Part shown: in pieces, positions 1 to 7,430 of the stretch
Layout of the letters: every line of letters begins with the position of its first letter
Position numbering within the stretch: position 1 is the first letter of the stretch
Assembly (NCBI GenBank): GCA_023432075.1
Contig: JAEYVD010000895.1
Coordinates: 1 to 45,910, forward strand
Source of the DNA: Pseudomonadota bacterium
GTDB lineage: Bacteria > Pseudomonadota > Gammaproteobacteria > Burkholderiales > Burkholderiaceae_B
Length of the DNA stretch: 45,910 nucleotides
Reading direction: 5' to 3'
Position numbers and translations under genes: made by a program
Notes under the pieces: generated by a model
Databases searched by the model: none
What the model was told of the DNA's origin: nothing
Seen by the model: only the letters and a program-made list of their open reading frames with translations

Positions 1-207
1 GTAGGGGTCGCCCAGCTTCTGCGCGATTCGTTCCGCATGGCGCGCAACACTGAGCGACGCGGCAAGAATCGCGGCGATCAGCACGACCGTTTCAACAAGG
101 CTGCCGGCCTGGCCTAGCCCTTCCAGACGCGGCTCGACCACAAACCCCGCGACCGCAAGCCCGCAGGCCAGCAGCAGGAACATTTCAGACTGCAGTAGGG
201 ATTTCAT
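1..207 (-). CDS. Ca2+/H+ antiporter (ChaA-like), N-terminal part only
   Basis: The gene runs off the left edge, so only the first 69 codons are visible. The protein starts MKSLLQSEMFLLLACG, has a first hydrophobic segment, then a second one (roughly residues 40-55), followed by SVARHAERIAQKLGDPY. That last stretch is typical of the start of the cation/proton exchanger domain in ChaA-type antiporters, which export Ca2+ (or Na+) from the cytoplasm in exchange for protons. The start at 207 is the first ATG of the open frame, but its ribosome-binding site is weak. The family call rests on a short segment and is recalled, not searched. Confidence 0.6.
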   Translation of the reverse strand, partial: MKSLLQSEMFLLLACGLAVAGFVVEPRLEGLGQAGSLVETVVLIAAILAASLSVARHAERIAQKLGDPY

Positions 208-231
208 TGCAATTTCACGGGCGGAAACACC

Positions 232-423
232 GTGAGCCTAGCACGGGCGAAGCCGCGTGCGAGGCGAGCTTTCGGGCATGAAACGTGGCTGCTCGTCATC
301 AACAGCAGCAACACGCTCATCACGTTTCTGATGGTGTTCCTGATTCAGCAGAGCCAGAACAAAGACAGCGAGGCGCGCCACGGAAGCCCCTTGCTTTTGG
401 CGCCAGCGCTATGGAATTGCTGA
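232..423 (+). pseudogene. Remnant of a low-affinity iron permease family protein
   Basis: The frame contains ETWLLVINSSNTLITFLMVF followed by LIQQSQNKDSEARH. This resembles the conserved second transmembrane segment of the low-affinity iron permease family (usual form [28 protein letters not shown]). The recognisable part begins near base 262 and ends near base 390. Both ends of the normal protein are missing, and the residues after ARH do not look like the family. The only upstream start is a GTG without a clear ribosome-binding site. It is best read as an internal fragment left by deletion, on the strand opposite its neighbours. Confidence 0.55.
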
Positions 424-954
424 AACGTCCCGGCCCGCCGGCGCGGTCGGGACGGGCGGGGTCTGCAGGGTTCGCTGCGCGGGCAGCGTGGGCGGGATGA
501 TTTGATAATGCTGGACTTGACGCGCGGGCGTGCTTTGCTGCGCGCGCAACTTGCGCAGGCGCGCCACTTGAAGATCCAGTTGCGCCCGCAGGCGCTCGAT
601 CTCCGCGTCGTCGGCCGACCTGACAGCGGCGGCGCGCACCTCCGCCATCATCTTCTCCAGCCGGGCCAGCTCAGGATCGGACATCGGATCGCTGACGCGG
701 CGCACCTGCATGCGGCCCATCAGCTCGGCAAACCGGTCGCGCATCGCCACGGCCGCCATGGCCCGCAGGGGCTGGCGCAAAAAGCGCGGCCATCCCAGCG
801 TCGCGCCCGCAGCCAGCGCCGCCGTGCGCGCCCAGGCTCCGCCGGCTCTACCGAGCGGTACGCGTCGCGGCATGGGAATATCGAGCGCCTGGCGGTCGCG
901 CTCCATCTTGGCCAGCAAGGCCATCTTGTCAGCCAGCGTGGTCGTCTTGGGCAT
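409..954 (-). CDS. Hypothetical protein downstream of YqjE-like protein
   Basis: An 181-residue protein I do not recognise by sequence. The middle (about residues 75-140) is rich in Ala, Arg, Glu and Leu and looks helical, probably a short coiled coil. The C-terminal 40 residues are Pro-rich and look disordered. There is a weakly hydrophobic stretch near residues 40-60. Its start overlaps the end of the YqjE-like gene by 26 bases, so the two are translationally coupled. In many proteobacteria a small gene of this kind (yqjK-like) follows yqjE, and that position is the main clue. Function unknown. Confidence 0.6.
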   Translation of the reverse strand: MPKTTTLADKMALLAKMERDRQALDIPMPRRVPLGRAGGAWARTAALAAGATLGWPRFLRQPLRAMAAVAMRDRFAELMGRMQVRRVSDPMSDPELARLEKMMAEVRAAAVRSADDAEIERLRAQLDLQVARLRKLRAQQSTPARQVQHYQIIPPTLPAQRTLQTPPVPTAPAGRDVSAIP

Positions 955-1321
955 AATGGCTCCGTGCAGCAGCGGTATCCAGGCGCACCTGATGACTCAG
1001 TTCCGCAAAGGGCGATCCCTTCGGCGCGCTCCGTGTCGAAATGACCAGCGAGATCAGCGTGATCAGCAGCCAGGCGCCGGCCACCAGCCACGCCGCCAGC
1101 TTGCGGTGCTCGGTATCCCAGAAGGTCACGATGGCGGCCACCGAGACAAATCCCAGCGTGCCCAACCCGCAGAACACGAGGGCCACGCTGCTGATCACCG
1201 TGGCAACCAGCGCCGACCGGTAGAGGGATAGTTCGATCCCCACCAACTCGACATAGTCCCCCGAGCGTTCGGCGGCAAAGGCCGCGATGCGGCGCAATCT
1301 ACGCAATCGTTCTGCAATCAT
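929..1321 (-). CDS. YqjE-like membrane protein (phage_holin_3_6 family)
   Basis: A 130-residue inner-membrane protein. After a basic amphipathic N-terminus (MIAERLRRLRRIAAFAAERS) come two transmembrane segments, about residues 32-57 and 68-93, joined by a short loop with FWDTEHRK. The C-terminal tail is soluble. This two-helix layout is that of the YqjE / putative holin-like superfamily, whose members are chromosomal stress-associated proteins rather than phage holins. The start at 1321 has a good AAGGAG site; a longer frame to 1375 lacks one. It lies in an operon with the downstream helical protein. Confidence 0.7.
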   Translation of the reverse strand: MIAERLRRLRRIAAFAAERSGDYVELVGIELSLYRSALVATVISSVALVFCGLGTLGFVSVAAIVTFWDTEHRKLAAWLVAGAWLLITLISLVISTRSAPKGSPFAELSHQVRLDTAAARSHYAQDDHAG

Positions 1322-1399
1322 GGCGTCTCCTTGGCGCGTGGCTGGGAATCCGAGCGGGTCAGATTCGCGCAGCAATTGCCATGCCCGCGCGGCGGACGC

Positions 1400-3088
1400 C
1401 TACGTTCGCCCTGCCGCGCGCCCGCCGGTCAATCGAATCAGCAGGCCCGCCAACTGCTCAAGCCGGTAAGGCTTGGGCAGAAGCGGAATGCCGTCCTGCC
1501 CGGCCTTTTTCACTTCCTCGCCCATGAATCCGGTCATCAGCGCCACTGGAAGCTCCGGGTTGCGGATACGCACTTCGCGAACCAACTGGATGCCGCTTTT
1601 GCCCCCTGGCATCATGGCGTCCGTCAGCATGACATCCACGCGCCCATCGCCGTTCAGCACTTCCAGTGCCTCGGCCGCACTGGCGGCCGGCGTGACCGCG
1701 TAACCCAGCTCTTCCAGCATGCTCGCCGTCAGCGCAGCGACTTCGGCGTCGTCTTCAACCAGCAACACATTCAACATCGAGGCGCGTTCCCGAACCGCCC
1801 GCACGTCGGCCGGCCTGCCACGCGTGGCCGCCTGTTTTGCCGACCGGGGCAGGCACACCGAAACAGTGGTGCCCATGTCGGGCTCGGTCGACAGCTCGAT
1901 GGCGCCGCCCGACTGCTTGGCAAAACCATACGCTTGCGGCAGCCCCAGCCCGGATCCCTTGCCGACATCCTTGGTGGTGAAAAAAGGCTCGAACACGCGC
2001 GCGGCCACATCGGCACTCATGCCTGTGCCGGTGTCCGTGACCCGCAAGGCAACGTGGTCGACCGTCAGCTCGCCGTTGCCCGGCGCGGTCACGTTCTCGG
2101 TCCGCAGTTCGATCACGCCGCCATTGGGCATGGCATCGCGCGCATTGACTGCCAGATTCAGGATGACAAGTTCCAGCTCGCCGGGATCGACCTCCACCGG
2201 CCACAGGCCATCGGCCAACGCCAGCGTCACGACGATGTCGCCGCGCAGGCTGCGCTCCAGCATGTCGAGCATGTTTCGAACCACCGTGTTCAAGTCCAGC
2301 ACCTGCGGGCGCAATGCCTGGCGGCGGGCGAATGTCAGCAACTGGCGCGACAACGATGCCCCCCGATCCACCGCCTGCCGCATCGACGCATACAGGCGAG
2401 TGCGCCGCGCGTCGTCGATGGGACGCTGCAGCATTTGCAGTCCGCCCGAAATCACCATAAGCAGGTTGTTGAAATCGTGAGCCACGCCCCCTGTCAGCTG
2501 CCCCAGCGCTTCCAGTTTCTGCGCCTGGCGCAGCGACTCTTCAATCCGGCTGCGTTCGAGCATCTGTTGCTGCAGCTCGGCATTTGCCTTTTCCAGTTCC
2601 CGCGTCCGGCTTGCCACGGTGGACTCGAGCGCCTGGGCCGCCTGCTTCTCAACCAGCAGCAAGGCTCGAATCTCATATTGGCGCATCCTCGCCCGCGCCG
2701 CGGTCTGCACCATCGTCGTCAGGGCAAGGCTTTGGGTGGGCCGCTCCAGCAGCGACACGTTGCCCAGAAGATCCGTCATCTTCTCGCGCCACCGCACGAC
2801 CGGTCCGGTCTGCGACTTGCCGGTCAGCACGACAAAAGGCAACCCGGACCAGGCCGGTTGCGCCTTCAGCCATTCGCTCACCAGGTCCAGATTCTTGCCG
2901 AACAACCCTTCCTCGGTAATGCAAACCGTCAAGGCGCCTGATTTCGCCTGCGTCAGCAGATCTTCCGCGTCCTTGCACACGTAAGTCGAGAAGCCGGCAC
3001 GCTGCAACAGCCGCGCGCCCGCGGTGCCATCTCGGCCGATCGGCGCATACACCAGAACACGCGCTTCGGCGTCCTCAGGACGAAGCAT
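1400..3088 (-). CDS. Hybrid sensor histidine kinase with N-terminal pseudo-receiver
   Basis: A 562-residue soluble signalling protein with no membrane segment. Residues 1-135 look like a receiver fold, but the phospho-acceptor position reads CITEEG, with Glu instead of Asp, so it is probably a pseudo-receiver. A coiled coil follows (about 150-195). Next is the dimerisation/phospho-acceptor helix with GGVAHDFNNLL (His near 203). The ATPase domain has NLAVNARDAM, DTGTGM, FEPFFTTK and GKGSGLGL. A true receiver ends the protein (VLLVEDDAE, phospho-acceptor in MLTDAMMP, Lys in LLPKPY). The start overlaps the end of the KaiC-like gene by 14 bases, so the two are co-translated and probably work in one pathway. 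Confidence 0.9.
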   Translation of the reverse strand: MLRPEDAEARVLVYAPIGRDGTAGARLLQRAGFSTYVCKDAEDLLTQAKSGALTVCITEEGLFGKNLDLVSEWLKAQPAWSGLPFVVLTGKSQTGPVVRWREKMTDLLGNVSLLERPTQSLALTTMVQTAARARMRQYEIRALLLVEKQAAQALESTVASRTRELEKANAELQQQMLERSRIEESLRQAQKLEALGQLTGGVAHDFNNLLMVISGGLQMLQRPIDDARRTRLYASMRQAVDRGASLSRQLLTFARRQALRPQVLDLNTVVRNMLDMLERSLRGDIVVTLALADGLWPVEVDPGELELVILNLAVNARDAMPNGGVIELRTENVTAPGNGELTVDHVALRVTDTGTGMSADVAARVFEPFFTTKDVGKGSGLGLPQAYGFAKQSGGAIELSTEPDMGTTVSVCLPRSAKQAATRGRPADVRAVRERASMLNVLLVEDDAEVAALTASMLEELGYAVTPAASAAEALEVLNGDGRVDVMLTDAMMPGGKSGIQLVREVRIRNPELPVALMTGFMGEEVKKAGQDGIPLLPKPYRLEQLAGLLIRLTGGRAAGRT

Positions 3089-4595
3089 CGGGAACGCTCA
3101 GTAGTTTCAGGTCTTCACCCGTGTACTGCGGGGTGCCCGAAAACAGCCCGTGGAAGGCCGTCAATGGCGGCCCCAGGGTCAACCCCGCCTCCGACATGGT
3201 GAACTCGCGCATCACGTGCTCGTGCGCGCCGCTGCGCTTTTTGACGACCGAGATCGCGCGCCGGACTCGCCCGCCGTACTCGAAGTAGCGCAACATGATT
3301 ACCGTATCGCTCAGATAACTGATGTCCAGCGGCGTTTCCATCGGACCCACCAGGCCGTGCTCGGCAAGGACCATCACGGTTGTCACCCCCTGCTGGCCAA
3401 GGTAGCTGAGCAGTTCGTGCATCTGCAGAATCAGGAACCGGCCGTCGGGCATGGCGTTCATATACCCGTTCAGACTGTCGAAAATCACGATCCGGGCCCC
3501 GTCTTCTTCGACCGCTCGCCGAACCAGCGCGGTAAATTCGCCAGGAGACATTTCGGCCGGATCGATCTGCTTGAAATTCAGCAACTCGCTGTCCAGCGCG
3601 GAGTCCAGCTCCATCCCCAGCGCGCGAGAACGCGCAAAAAACGTCGCCCGGGATTCATCAAACGCAAAAATCGCGGCACGCTCGCCGCGTTGTGCGGCGG
3701 CTGCCGCGTAGGTCGCCGCCAACGAGGACTTGCCCACGCCGGCCGCGCCAATCAAGAGGACATTGGTGCCACGGTCCAGGCCGCCGCCCAACAGGCTGTC
3801 CAGCTCCGCGTTGCCGCTGGGGGTGGGCATCGGGTGGAACGCTTTGTGATGCTCGGCGGCGACAAGCCGAGGATAGACCTCAAGTCCTCCCCGCTTGATC
3901 GTAAAGTCGTGATAGCCGCCTCGGAAGTCCACGCCGCGCATTTTAAGAACGCGCAGCCGCCGCCGCTGAGCGCCGTAGTCCACCGCCAACTGCTCTAGCG
4001 CGATAACGCCGTGGGAAATAGAGTGCAACTGCAGGTCGTCCTCTCTGGACGCCTGGTCGTCCAGCAGAATCACGGTGCATGAACGATTCGCAAAAAAGTG
4101 CTTCATCGCCAGGATCTGGCGGCGATAACGCAGCGACCCCTGCGCCAACAGTCGCAGTTCCGAGAGGCTGTCTACGACGACGCGCGACGGATTCAGCGAT
4201 TCGACCTTGTCCAGAATGAGCCGCGTCGTCTCGGTCAGCTCCATCTCGGCAGGGTGCAAGACCGTGAGTTCCCGCTCGGGGTCCAGCACGTCTTCCGACA
4301 CGATCTCCAGAATCTCAACCCCGTCCATCGACCATCCATGACGGTGCGCGATCAAGTTGAGCTCAGCCGGACTTTCCGACAGCGCAACATACAGCGCGCG
4401 CTCGCCCTGTCGGACACCCTCCAGCAGAAACTGCATACCCATGGTGGTCTTGCCGGTTCCTGGCCGCCCTTCACAGAGATACATTCTGTTGGGGTCTAGG
4501 CCGCCCCCAAGAATATCGTCGATCCCGGAATTGCCAGTCGAAATCCTGGCGTCAGGCATGAAAGCCGCGGTCTGTTCTTCGTTCGATGCGCTCAT
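3075..4595 (-). CDS. KaiC-like double-domain ATPase
   Basis: A 506-residue RecA-fold protein with two tandem KaiC domains. Walker A of the first is GRPGTGKTT (residues 43-51); the second is GAAGVGKSS near residue 285. KaiC normally has a Glu-Glu pair after each Walker A; here the first reads SES and the second DES. The segment equivalent to the KaiC CII phosphorylation loop reads DISYLSDTVIM. The Ser of the Ser-Thr pair is kept and the Thr is Tyr. No kaiA or kaiB is nearby, so this is more likely a stress or redox signalling ATPase paired with the downstream kinase than a clock. The start has no strong ribosome-binding site but is the first ATG after in-frame stops. Confidence 0.88.
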   Translation of the reverse strand: MSASNEEQTAAFMPDARISTGNSGIDDILGGGLDPNRMYLCEGRPGTGKTTMGMQFLLEGVRQGERALYVALSESPAELNLIAHRHGWSMDGVEILEIVSEDVLDPERELTVLHPAEMELTETTRLILDKVESLNPSRVVVDSLSELRLLAQGSLRYRRQILAMKHFFANRSCTVILLDDQASREDDLQLHSISHGVIALEQLAVDYGAQRRRLRVLKMRGVDFRGGYHDFTIKRGGLEVYPRLVAAEHHKAFHPMPTPSGNAELDSLLGGGLDRGTNVLLIGAAGVGKSSLAATYAAAAAQRGERAAIFAFDESRATFFARSRALGMELDSALDSELLNFKQIDPAEMSPGEFTALVRRAVEEDGARIVIFDSLNGYMNAMPDGRFLILQMHELLSYLGQQGVTTVMVLAEHGLVGPMETPLDISYLSDTVIMLRYFEYGGRVRRAISVVKKRSGAHEHVMREFTMSEAGLTLGPPLTAFHGLFSGTPQYTGEDLKLLSVPDASS

Positions 4596-4913
4596 GGCTG
4601 TCCCGCAAATACGAGTTAAGCATTAAGCATATCGCCATCGTCAAGTGCCAACAGCCGCTCAGACGAAAGAGATGTTACGTACTGAATCGAACGCCAGCGG
4701 CGGATTATTAGGTCGGCAAACCGAGCGTGAGCCCGGCGGGCCACGTTTGCGGCAGCGTCTTACCAGCACCTACATGCGGTCTTCTGCGATGGTGGCGCGG
4801 GAAATTGAAAGGCCAGATCGCCGTTACGCCGTGCCTATGCGCTATACGTCCCCCAAAAGAAAACAGCCGCCTTCTGAATTCCAGAAAGCGGCTGCTTTGC
4901 TAAACAACTTGGA
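4596..4913. other. Intergenic region between KaiC operon and Ig-repeat gene
   Basis: No gene is supported here. The KaiC-proximal part holds a tandem TTAAGCA TTAAGCA repeat (about 4615-4628), possibly a promoter element for the KaiC operon. The distal end holds the terminator of the Ig-repeat gene, listed separately. Confidence 0.5.
4855..4894 (-). terminator. Rho-independent terminator of the Ig-repeat gene
   Basis: An inverted repeat with arms CAGCCGC-CTTCTG and CAGAAA-GCGGCTG (4864-4894) is followed, on the minus strand, by a T-rich run (GTTTTCTTTT). It lies about 20 bases after the stop of the gene that ends at 4914. Confidence 0.8.
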
Positions 4914-6017
4914 CTACTCGAACGAAATCTGAAGCTGGGGATTGATCTTCCATTCAAATCGGGCGCTGGCCTCGCCACCGCCGGCGTCCTGCGCAAGCAC
5001 CACGTAACGGCCCTCTTGCGGCGTGGGCGGCACCAGACCGCGCAACGTGCCGGTGGCCTCGTCAAACTTCAGGCCGTCCGGAAGCCGGGCAGGCGTCGTG
5101 CCGTCCTTGTCGAAGAGCGCGTAGCGCACCGCGCCGCTGCCGCCAGTGGCGTTTACCACCGGCAGCGCCGACGGCATCGTGGCGCCGGCCGTCAGTTCGA
5201 TCGGGTTGGTCGAGATTTCGAGTGCGGGCGCCAGGTTGAAGTCGACGGGGATAGAGACGCGGGCGCCGCCTTCGTCGGTGATGGTGGCGGTCAGACCTGC
5301 CATTTTTTCCAAAGACTTGGGAACGGCGCCGCTGACGCGGCCGCTGCCGTCGAGCACCAGGCCGGACGGGATGCGCATGGCGCTGCCGTCTGCATTGGAA
5401 TAGGACACCGCATAGTTGCCGGTGCCGCCGCTGACGTTGATAAACCTGACGGGGCTCTTGATGCGGCCGCCCGCCGTCGCTTGAATGGAGCCGCCTTCGA
5501 CGTTCAAAGGCGGGTTGATGGTCAGTTGCACCGCCCGGCTGGCCTTGCCGCCGCCGCTGTCTTCGACCTGGATCAGGTACGTCAGCGTCTTGGGGCTGGC
5601 AACCGAGGGGGCGGCGCCCGACAGCGAGCCGTCGGATCCGAACACCAGACCGGCGGGCAGTTCGGCGGGCTTGCCGCTGGTGTCGAGCAGACGGAAATTC
5701 AGCGTCCCGGTTCCGCCGGACGTGCGCACGCGAATCAGTTGAGAGTTGAGCGTTGCGCCCGAAGTGATGGAGAGGCCCTTGTCAGGGGCGACGGTCGTGC
5801 CACGGGCCCGGGAAATTTCCTGGCCACCCGTGGACGTCGTAGAAGCGGTGGCGTTCGTGCCGGCTGCCGGCGCACCCTTGCCGGGCGCTGCGCGTTGCGT
5901 GATCTTGCCCACGGGCGGTTTGAAGTCTTCGGCAGCGATGGCTTGGCCCGGCTTGACTGCGATCAGTCCAACAGCGACTCCCAAGCACGCGAATCGGGAG
6001 ATTATTTTTTTATTCAT
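4914..6017 (-). CDS. Secreted protein with repeated putative Ig-fold domains
   Basis: A 367-residue exported protein. Residues 1-29 form a Sec signal peptide (basic MNKKIISR, hydrophobic core, cleavage after an AIA-A type site). A Gly/Ala/Thr-rich linker follows. Three to four repeats of about 85-90 residues share the pattern GGTGxxxFxLxDxxGKPAxLPxGLxF, GSLSGAxP, DSGGGxAS and LxINPPL. This is the signature of cadherin-like 'putative Ig' (He_PIG-type) domains, found in surface or periplasmic proteins. The start at 6017 has an AAGGA site; the upstream MTRTV start does not. Target and partner are unknown. A terminator follows the gene. Confidence 0.8.
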   Translation of the reverse strand: MNKKIISRFACLGVAVGLIAVKPGQAIAAEDFKPPVGKITQRAAPGKGAPAAGTNATASTTSTGGQEISRARGTTVAPDKGLSITSGATLNSQLIRVRTSGGTGTLNFRLLDTSGKPAELPAGLVFGSDGSLSGAAPSVASPKTLTYLIQVEDSGGGKASRAVQLTINPPLNVEGGSIQATAGGRIKSPVRFINVSGGTGNYAVSYSNADGSAMRIPSGLVLDGSGRVSGAVPKSLEKMAGLTATITDEGGARVSIPVDFNLAPALEISTNPIELTAGATMPSALPVVNATGGSGAVRYALFDKDGTTPARLPDGLKFDEATGTLRGLVPPTPQEGRYVVLAQDAGGGEASARFEWKINPQLQISFE

Positions 6018-6267
6018 AACAGTCCTTGTCACTTAATCAACGATGCGCTCTGCGCGTTAAATATCACTCAACAGGCCGAACGCGAAAGCGCTCGGCCTGC
6101 GAGACCCAATAACCGCGTGCGCCTCAGGCAAACTTGACGCGCCGCCATGTCTCTTTGCGTTTACATCGCAGAACCGCGCAAGGTTGCAGGCCACGATCAG
6201 CACTGACGTATCGGAAGACTGGGCGACACATTATTTCAAGAACAAAAGGCTGGAATGGAGAGTAAAA

Positions 6268-7056
6268 CTACCCTTTCGCCAGCACATAATCGGATCGCCC
6301 TTCGCACGAACGCCAGTCGCTGCCAGGCGTTATCAGACCGACAAACAGCCGCGCCAACGCCAGTGAAGAATTGATGTTCAGCTTGGAATAGACACGCGCC
6401 TTGTGGTTGTCGACGGTTCGCACGGAGATATGCAGTTGCTCAGCAATCTCCTTGCTTGAGTGTCCCGCAATCACGCGCTGAACGATCACCAGTTCACGCT
6501 GCGTCAGCAGCGCCTTTCGCGCTTCTTCCTGGCCTTTCCGGAGGCGGTTCAGATGCGCGCTGCGACTCAGGCGAAGCGCAAAGCGAATGGCCTGGGAAAG
6601 GCGGTTGGAATTGAGCGGCTTGGCAAAGAAGTCGACTGCGCCGCGCCGCATGGCTTCGACGGCGTCACCAAATTCAGGTTCGGACTTGATGAAGATCATC
6701 GGCAAGGCCGCGTGGGCCTGAACCAGATCGCGCTCCACGGCCATGTCGGCCGCCGATCTTCCAAAGTCCATGATCAGGCAATCGCACTCGCCCTCGGCAT
6801 AAATGGACAGGAACTCATGCACTGTCCGGCTCTGTATGACGTCGATGGAGAAATCGGCGAGAAGCCGCCGAACCGCCCATTCCGAGGACTCGTCTTCGTC
6901 GACGATGTATGCCTTGGCGCCCATAGGAACTGGGTCAGCGCCAGCCGCGCGCACCGCAGCGGCGGGCGGCGCCTGAAAGACATCAGGGTCAAACCGCGGG
7001 TGGTACTGCCCCCAGCGCAACGACTGTTCGGAATACGGCATGGTCTGTAATGGCAA
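6268..7056 (-). CDS. FixJ/NarL-type response regulator with LuxR output domain
   Basis: A 262-residue two-component regulator. The first ~45 residues are an unusual extension without known motifs. The receiver domain follows, with an acidic cluster in AYIVDEDESSEW, the phospho-acceptor Asp in CLIMDFGR, and the conserved Lys in FFAKPLNS. A short linker leads to a LuxR-type helix-turn-helix (about residues 190-245) with LTQRELVIVQRVIAGHSSKE and VRTVDNHKARVYSKL. It probably activates transcription when phosphorylated. No kinase is adjacent, but the hybrid kinase with KaiC lies 3 kb away on the same strand and is a candidate partner by inference only. Confidence 0.85.
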   Translation of the reverse strand: MPLQTMPYSEQSLRWGQYHPRFDPDVFQAPPAAAVRAAGADPVPMGAKAYIVDEDESSEWAVRRLLADFSIDVIQSRTVHEFLSIYAEGECDCLIMDFGRSAADMAVERDLVQAHAALPMIFIKSEPEFGDAVEAMRRGAVDFFAKPLNSNRLSQAIRFALRLSRSAHLNRLRKGQEEARKALLTQRELVIVQRVIAGHSSKEIAEQLHISVRTVDNHKARVYSKLNINSSLALARLFVGLITPGSDWRSCEGRSDYVLAKG

Positions 7057-7430
7057 GAACGCAAAGCATCTACACGGCCGGCAGGCCGACGCGGTCCTGT
7101 CCCGCCGGGCACTTTGCGGTCACTTCTTCAATCGTTTCGCAGGGGGGATTGGCACGCCCTTGCTGCGCAGCGATATCCGAGGCGCGCATCCGGCAACGGG
7201 AATCGGCCTGCGTAAGGTGACGAAGTATAGGAACGCATCTTCAAGCCTTCCCATCAGAAGATTTCGATTCTGAAACCGTTCGCTAGCCGACCTCTTGCCG
7301 CACCGCTCTCCTGCCGCGCGATCGTCGCCAGACAGCCGCCGCCGTTTTATTGATGGATATCAACATCGGCGCCGGTCAATCCGCAATCCTGTCCACATGA
7401 TCGTCACGCCCGACTACGTGGGAGAGAAAA
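7057..7430. other. Intergenic region between divergent regulator and MscS genes
   Basis: No convincing gene. It separates two divergent transcription units, so promoters for both must lie here. The only clear element is the FNR/ANR-type palindrome at 7350-7363, listed separately. Confidence 0.5.
7350..7363. promoter_or_regulatory. FNR/ANR box upstream of the MscS gene
   Basis: The 14-base site TTGATGGATATCAA is a perfect match to the FNR consensus TTGAT-N4-ATCAA. It lies 67 bases before the ATG at 7431 of the mechanosensitive channel gene, a usual distance for a class II activator site. It predicts oxygen-responsive control by an FNR/ANR protein. The divergent response-regulator gene starts about 290 bases away and is less likely to be the target. 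Confidence 0.65.

Noticed and set aside
1331..2941. 536-codon open frame on the plus strand
   Set aside because: It lies antisense to the histidine kinase, which has complete, ordered domains. The antisense protein is rich in His, Arg and Gln and lacks any domain, as usual for shadows in GC-rich DNA.
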